A DNA stretch of 64,000 bases from Rudaea sp. 3F27F6 (GTDB lineage: Bacteria; Pseudomonadota; Gammaproteobacteria; Xanthomonadales; Rhodanobacteraceae): contig NZ_SCNG01000008.1 of NCBI RefSeq assembly GCF_005503555.1, forward strand, positions 62,001-126,000. Direction: 5' to 3'. The notes beneath the pieces are model-generated. The model ran no database searches, was not told the DNA's origin, and saw only the letters and a list, made by a program, of their open reading frames with translations. Shown here piece after piece: positions 59,543-64,000 of the stretch. The number at the start of each line of letters is the position of its first letter. Position 1 is the stretch's first letter. A program made the translations under genes and the position numbers.

Positions 59543-59603
59543 AAATTAGCGAAGGAGTTATGAAGTGGAAAATATCCGCCTAGGCATTGAACAGGGAGAC
59601 TAA

Positions 59604-60479
59604 CTACCGTTCGACGTAGAACTGAGGTGGCGGTCCGGGAAGGTATTCGACCCGCCGAATACCGGCTTGCTTGAGTGGACGTAAAAGTGGGAGCAAGTCT
59701 AGGTTGCGCTGCGAAACGAACAGCCTTAGCTGACAGATAAGAGAGTCGACCTCCTGAGGCAACGCTTCCAATCGTCTTCTTAGCGCAGCGAGTTCCCCTG
59801 CGCTTAGTGATACGTTTTCCAGTGCCCTGCGTGCTTCATTCAGCAGTGCGGGAATTCTCCGGTCCAGCAATATATCTACCCGCCGATCGGGTCGAATACC
59901 TGAGAGGCAGCCTGGCATGAAAGCACGGTTTTTCATTGCCCCGCTCTCAAGAGCCACTCGCATACTAGCGGGCAATTCATCAAAGCTGTTCAGCGTAACG
60001 CGTGCCCAAGCGGTGTCTTCATGCTCCAGATCCGGCCATTCGGTGATCAATTTTTCCAACAGGGCGCGCTGCTCGTGAACCGCCACAACTCGCCTGCATT
60101 TGCGCTTCTCGATACCAAAAGCGAATTTGGCCTTCGCCCATTTGGTTCCAAGGAGAATTCTTCCGCACGGTCCTCCAATGTGGCTGATTCGGCCGTCCGG
60201 GAGGGCTACGACATACCCGCACCCATGGTCAGTCAAACATTCCACAATACCGCAGGGTCGAAGCCCGGCCCTTTGGTCCATTTCGTAGAAACGGAGAAGC
60301 TTCCCCTCCGTCATCAGCTCCGTCGGCACTCGGTCAACAAATCCAGGAAGTTGAAACAATTCTTCCCACGTTTTCAGGAAATTAATTGTTTCTCGAGTTG
60401 GAACAGTCGTTGTCTGCTCTCGCAGGATGTACTGATGAACTGAAAGACGCGCACCTCGTACCGTCGTGCCGTAGGACAT
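59604..60479 (-). CDS. Unrecognised soluble protein
   Basis: About 291 residues. I choose the ATG at 60479, which has a perfect AAGGAG six bases upstream, over another ATG at 60497. The middle part has three Cys in short spacing (RPCGIVECLTDHGCGYV, HIGGPCGRILLG), then a basic segment (FGIEKRKCRRVVAV); the C-terminal third is helical and Arg/Leu-rich. No family was recognised. It precedes the multicopper oxidase on the same strand and may be co-transcribed. Confidence 0.65.
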   Translation of the reverse strand: MSYGTTVRGARLSVHQYILREQTTTVPTRETINFLKTWEELFQLPGFVDRVPTELMTEGKLLRFYEMDQRAGLRPCGIVECLTDHGCGYVVALPDGRISHIGGPCGRILLGTKWAKAKFAFGIEKRKCRRVVAVHEQRALLEKLITEWPDLEHEDTAWARVTLNSFDELPASMRVALESGAMKNRAFMPGCLSGIRPDRRVDILLDRRIPALLNEARRALENVSLSAGELAALRRRLEALPQEVDSLICQLRLFVSQRNLDLLPLLRPLKQAGIRRVEYLPGPPPQFYVER

Positions 60480-60746
60480 CGAGTACTCCTTCACCATCTG
60501 ACCTAGTGCCGATTAAGCCATCGCCGATGCCTTCGATTTGGCGCAAATCGCCCGATTCAGCGCGATTGCCAGCGTGGACATCGTCGGCGCCAAAATATCT
60601 ACTATCGTTGTTCGCATGTGCGAGGCTGTGTCATCCAGCGCGGCGAAGATTTTCGATCTGGGAAAACTTCGCGGAGAACAGCAGAGCGAACCTATTTGCG
60701 AGAAGGCAGCGCAAGAGTAGCACCCCGACTTATCGATGACTGACGA

Positions 60747-60780
60747 ATTGAAGCAGGCCTGCAGGCAGGCCTGCTTCAAT
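60747..60780. terminator. Perfect 16-bp inverted repeat, probable terminator
   Basis: ATTGAAGCAGGCCTGC is followed after two bases by its exact reverse complement. It lies 17 bases after the stop of the secreted phosphoesterase (minus strand). There is no strong U-tract on the minus strand; on the plus strand CTATTTTT follows 13 bases later. Likely a transcription terminator for the phosphoesterase gene. The rest of 60480-60796 holds a 68-codon plus-strand open frame without a start and nothing I can support. Confidence 0.6.
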
Positions 60781-60796
60781 CAAACTTCTTCTATTT

Positions 60797-62146
60797 TTAC
60801 AGTTCGCGGCTCAATTTGGCCGCCACATCCGGAGTTGCCCCCGGAACCGACGGGATTCCGACGGAGGGCTTGGTGTTCTGGCCGGTCGGCTTGGGGCCGC
60901 TGCCCATGAACAGATCACTCATCGTCACCGCATCCGAGTCGCAAGCATGGTTGAGGCACGGCAGTCCGAAACCGCCTTCGAGCGACTTCAGCAACGAGAA
61001 GTGCGAATAAAACACGGTGCTCTGCACGCCGCCCGCAGCATAGTTGGTATCCACAATCACCGGAACTTGGTTGGCGTTCGGAGCTAGGCTGTAGTCGTTT
61101 TCGTCCCACAAGATGACCAGCGCGTTGTTGCCCTTGGTCCACGCCGGCGAACTCTTGATTGCGCTGACCAGCGTGCGGATGGTCAGGTCGCCGCGCAGAA
61201 TCAGTGCCGGATTCAAACCCGCTTGCGTGCCGTTGTCATTTGGGTCGTAGGCGCAACTTTGGTCAGAATTGCCGCGGCCGTGCTGATCGTTGCACTGGTT
61301 TGGCGCAATGAACGAAAACGTTGGCACATTGCCCGATGCAAGATCGGCGTAGAGACCTTTTGCGCCTTCAAAGCCCACAACGTTGTCGAGGCTATTGTTC
61401 GGATCCCAGCCTTCCTGGACGTTCTGGAAATAGACAAACGGGTTGTGCTTGGAAGCATACAGCGCGACCACGCCAGCCTGCGCCAGCGCCGGCTTCAGCG
61501 GCGGAAGGATCGCGCTGAAATTCGTATTATTGGTGAAGACGTTGTCGCTGTAGTTCACGTTGTCGGCGCCTTCCAGTGGCAAGCTTTCCTGATAGCTCTT
61601 CCAAGTCTTGCCTGCGGCGACGAGTTGGTCGGCGATCGTTTTGCCCGACGTGCCCTTGGTAGCCGGGTACGACTTGGCGCCGTCGATGTTCATCATCCCC
61701 GGCGCCCCCTGCGTTTCGTTGGTCGTGTCGATCGCGGGAATAGCGGCATCGGTGCCCACACCAGCAATCGGACAAACGTTCGAGCTCGCCGGCGTATCGG
61801 TGTTGACCGTGCCGGAAGCGAGGTTCGTGGTGCAGTAGAAGTTGTGCCAGTCCGGGGTATTGTCACTCTGCACGCCGAAATTCGAGCCGCCGACAACTTC
61901 GAGATAGTTGTTGAGGCTCGGATGGGCGATGGCGAAATAGTTCGTCGCCAGATTGGCGTTGCGCGCGTAATAGTTGGTGAACGGCGCGTTCGGGTTACCC
62001 ATGATCTGACCGTAAATGTGATTCTCCATCATGATCACAAACACATGATCCAGATGAGGAATGCCTGTCGGCACAGGGCCTTCAGCAGCAAATGCGCTGG
62101 TTACGGCACAGGACAACGCTCCCAGAACAGGAAGGATTTTTTTCAT
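60797..62146 (-). CDS. Secreted phosphoesterase (PF04185, acid phosphatase/phospholipase C-like)
   Basis: A 449-residue protein with a clear signal peptide (KKILPVLGALSCAVTSAFA then AEG). The phosphoesterase-family core is present: HLDHVFVIMMENHIYGQI, FAIAHPSLNNYLEVVGG, PTFSFIAPNQCNDQHG, ALVILWDENDYS. This family includes AcpA-type acid phosphatases and nonspecific phospholipases C that act outside the cytoplasm. The ATG at 62146 is preferred over a GTG one codon earlier. A near-perfect terminator follows. Monocistronic by spacing. Confidence 0.88.
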   Translation of the reverse strand: MKKILPVLGALSCAVTSAFAAEGPVPTGIPHLDHVFVIMMENHIYGQIMGNPNAPFTNYYARNANLATNYFAIAHPSLNNYLEVVGGSNFGVQSDNTPDWHNFYCTTNLASGTVNTDTPASSNVCPIAGVGTDAAIPAIDTTNETQGAPGMMNIDGAKSYPATKGTSGKTIADQLVAAGKTWKSYQESLPLEGADNVNYSDNVFTNNTNFSAILPPLKPALAQAGVVALYASKHNPFVYFQNVQEGWDPNNSLDNVVGFEGAKGLYADLASGNVPTFSFIAPNQCNDQHGRGNSDQSCAYDPNDNGTQAGLNPALILRGDLTIRTLVSAIKSSPAWTKGNNALVILWDENDYSLAPNANQVPVIVDTNYAAGGVQSTVFYSHFSLLKSLEGGFGLPCLNHACDSDAVTMSDLFMGSGPKPTGQNTKPSVGIPSVPGATPDVAAKLSREL

Positions 62147-62484
62147 CACGGCAGCACACCTCGTGTGGATTGAAGGAATTTAGTCGAACCCCATACCCCG
62201 ACGGCGCGCAGCAAACCGGCACCTACCCCAAATCACCATGAGAGTGTGGGATTGCTAGGTGTCAGAATGATGACGTTCAATATCCCGAGTCTCCTCAATT
62301 GTCGTTGTGACTCACATGCCGCCGTTGCCGCCAGGCCGGAATCGTTGGCTGAGAAATTCCGTGTTTACGGTGAGGTGCGTCACACGACGAGCACACCAGC
62401 GCGCGCCAGAAATTGTGGCCTACAGCTCAGAACTTGGGAATCCTATGAGTGAAAAGCGAATGTTGGACGCGCGCCTCGCGCCAC
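62147..62484. other. Intergenic stretch, nothing supported
   Basis: Lies between the phosphoesterase start and the stop of the NAD(P)-binding gene, both on the minus strand. Short plus-strand frames here have no ribosome site and no protein-like composition. It presumably contains the phosphoesterase promoter, but no convincing pair of boxes was found. Confidence 0.5.
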
Positions 62485-63081
62485 TCAGTCTTGTCGCAGA
62501 AAAATTTCGAGCATCAGTGGGCCGCCGAACTGCTGAAGCCGACCACCTTGCGTCAGTTTGCCGAGGTAGACGGGAGAAAATCCGAGCTGATCTACCAACT
62601 CAGATACCTCGTTACTCGCCCTCTCGCTATCGCCAGACAAGAACAACACACGGCGTAAGCCAATTTCTTCAGGTGAATCTTCAAGAACTTGCGCGGGGAG
62701 CGTGTTGAACGCCTTCTTGATAATCGAACCGTCAAACGCATCCGCAACTACAGAACTGGAATCACAGTTACCGAGTTCCGTCGGTGTAAATGAAGGGAAG
62801 TCGATCGCATTTGTGGCGTCGACCACGATGCGAGGTCGCGACTTACCAAATGCTTTCGCGACATTGGAAACCGCTCCAAACGGCACAGCCAGAATTGCGA
62901 GTTCAGCTTTCGATGCTTCTCTGATCGTCGTGGGTTCGATCGATGGTCCAAGTCGTTCTACCAAGTTACCTAGAGACTCAGGGCCGCGTGTATTGGCGAT
63001 CGCTACATTGATGTCTTTGCGCGAGAACTGGGTGGCCAAAGCCGTTCCGATAGCGCCCGAACCTATGATTGCATATCGCAT
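62485..63081 (-). CDS. NADPH-dependent F420 reductase-like oxidoreductase
   Basis: A 198-residue Rossmann protein. The N-terminus MRYAIIGSGAIGTALATQF is the dinucleotide-binding GxGxxG loop, followed by ANTRGPESL (selectivity for NADP is suggested by the N-T-R after strand 2) and LAILAVPFGAVSNVA. It matches small F420_oxidored-fold proteins often annotated as NAD(P)-binding or F420 reductase-like. The ATG at 63081 has AGAGG seven bases upstream. Substrate unknown. The window gives no sign of F420 synthesis. Confidence 0.82.
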   Translation of the reverse strand: MRYAIIGSGAIGTALATQFSRKDINVAIANTRGPESLGNLVERLGPSIEPTTIREASKAELAILAVPFGAVSNVAKAFGKSRPRIVVDATNAIDFPSFTPTELGNCDSSSVVADAFDGSIIKKAFNTLPAQVLEDSPEEIGLRRVLFLSGDSERASNEVSELVDQLGFSPVYLGKLTQGGRLQQFGGPLMLEIFLRQD

Positions 63082-63252
63082 GGTGCACCTCTCAGTTATC
63101 CTGTGAGAACACTTCGCCGTATGGGTTCTTCTGCGTCAAAGATAAAGAAGACCTGCAGCGATTCAATGTTGTGATATGAAACCGATCAACGTTACAGATT
63201 CGATTTCGATGCGCAGGAGCGGTTCGTCGGCTTGAGATGGATCACCAGACCT

Positions 63253-64000
63253 TCACGCCCCGTCGACCGCGATATCGATCCCAGTTACATAAGAACTGTC
63301 ATCAGAGGCCAGGAAGAGAGCGACCCTGGCTACCTCTTCGAGTGGGCCAAGACGCCCGAGAAGCGTCTTGCCAAGCACGTAGTCGGCCTATTCCGGAATC
63401 TTGAGCTGCTCCCGCGTCTGATTGGTTTCGATCACACCCGGTGAAATCGAGTTGGCTCGAATCCCGTGGCTGCGACCTTCATCGCCAACTTGCGTGTCAT
63501 GCCGATGATTCCCGCCTTTGCCGTGGTTTGGGCCAACGAAGCATGGCCTTTGAAACTCATGAGGGCATTCAGCGATGCTATGTTCACGACCACGCCGTGG
63601 CTGCGCTTCAGATGCGGCCACACAGCCCGAGTGAGGAAGAACACCAAATTGACCTCCTCCCGACGATTGCGATCCCACTCCTCGTCCGAGATATCCTCGA
63701 TCCAGTTGAAGTACGCCATCGCGGCATTGTTGAAAAGAACATCGATCCCTCCGAAGGTCTTTACGGCAAGATCGACGAGCGATTGGCAGTTGGAAGGCTG
63801 GGTTAGATCGCACAGATGCAAGGGCACCATCATCGATTTGTCGGCAGACCGCCGAACCATATCCAGAGTGGCTTGAACGTCCTCGTACGCAGACCACAAC
63901 CGATGACGAAGGCACCTTCGTGTGCAAACGTCAAAGCGGCTTCCCGCCCCATGCTTCACCGGCGATCGCGAGGACTACGACTCAACAAACTTAGACACGC
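63253..64000 (-). pseudogene. Short-chain dehydrogenase/reductase, multiply broken, cut by window edge
   Basis: Pieces of one SDR gene can be read across different minus-strand frames: REAALTFAHEGAFVIGCG, then QATLDMVRRSADKSM through GGIDVLFNNAAM and VVNIASLNALMSFKGHASL, then GIRANSISPGVIETNQ, an in-frame TAG at 63388-63390, then [20 protein letters not shown] and [11 protein letters not shown] with a stop at 63253. At least three frame changes and one stop are needed. Even the active-site Tyr position reads oddly (SLAQTTAKAG instead of YxxxK). A decayed gene, or poor sequence at the end of the record. Confidence 0.75.

Noticed and set aside
60517-60720. Plus-strand 68-codon open frame (AIADAFDLAQIARF...)
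   Set aside because: Fairly protein-like but has no start codon with a ribosome site and no family; perhaps a fragment, not supported as a gene.
1-64000. CRISPR arrays, tRNA, rRNA and riboswitches
   Set aside because: No short direct-repeat arrays, no cloverleaf-like tRNA genes and no rRNA segments were recognised on reading; a dedicated search was not possible.

Overview
The window is high-GC bacterial DNA. I found no rRNA or tRNA to place it. The mix of an EntD-like phosphopantetheinyl transferase, a PvdE/SyrD-type exporter, a PvdQ-like acylase and a SyrB2-like halogenase points to a proteobacterium, most likely a gamma- or betaproteobacterium. This is inference.

Positions 1-46,017 (all minus strand) hold a large nonribosomal peptide gene cluster that runs off the left edge. 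In transcription order it encodes: an EntD-like PPTase; a CmaE/SyrC-type aminoacyltransferase with a Cys nucleophile; a stand-alone adenylation (A) protein; a stand-alone carrier protein; a SyrB2-like Fe/2-oxoglutarate halogenase; a penicillin-acylase-family enzyme; a PvdE/SyrD-type ABC exporter; a second 2-oxoglutarate dioxygenase; NRPS1 (C-A-T-C-A-T); NRPS2 (C-A-T-C-A-T-C-A[monooxygenase]-T-E-C-dA-T-C-A-T); a type II thioesterase; a CPA2 antiporter; an HD-like protein; and NRPS3 (docking-C-A-T-C-dA-T-C-T-C-A..., truncated by the window). At least 11 modules are visible and no terminal thioesterase is seen.

Two features make the cluster unusual. First, three modules lack a working A domain (two keep only worn remnants, one keeps nothing). 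The carrier domains of exactly these three modules share a private sequence signature. Together with the free-standing A/T/halogenase/aminoacyltransferase set, this suggests one trans-loading system that may deliver a chlorinated aliphatic amino acid to several positions of one peptide. Second, a glycine-type A domain carries an embedded luciferase-like monooxygenase and is followed by an epimerase. That makes sense only if glycine is first made chiral, for example as alpha-hydroxyglycine.

Positions 46,018-50,118 are a transition zone: an IS21-like remnant, a calcineurin-like phosphoesterase, a broken patatin-like gene, a hypothetical gene with an in-frame stop and a small membrane protein.

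Positions 50,239-56,132 hold a compact locus with two divergent arms. The minus arm encodes a TPR-CHAT protease-like protein and an HTH regulator. The plus arm encodes a Gly-zipper membrane peptide, a GRDP-like protein, a Cys/His-rich peptide and a TerB/J-domain protein. It looks like a stress-response or regulated-proteolysis module, possibly defence-related, of unknown function.

Positions 56,133-64,000 contain an attC-like site, an IS3 remnant, a truncated LuxR-type TPR fragment, a multicopper oxidase, an unrecognised gene, a secreted phosphoesterase, an F420-reductase-like NAD(P)-binding protein and a heavily frameshifted SDR gene at the right edge. Frameshifts and internal stops cluster right of 48 kb, so either gene decay or lower sequence quality there should be considered. 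All domain calls and substrate codes were read by eye from translations; no database search was run.
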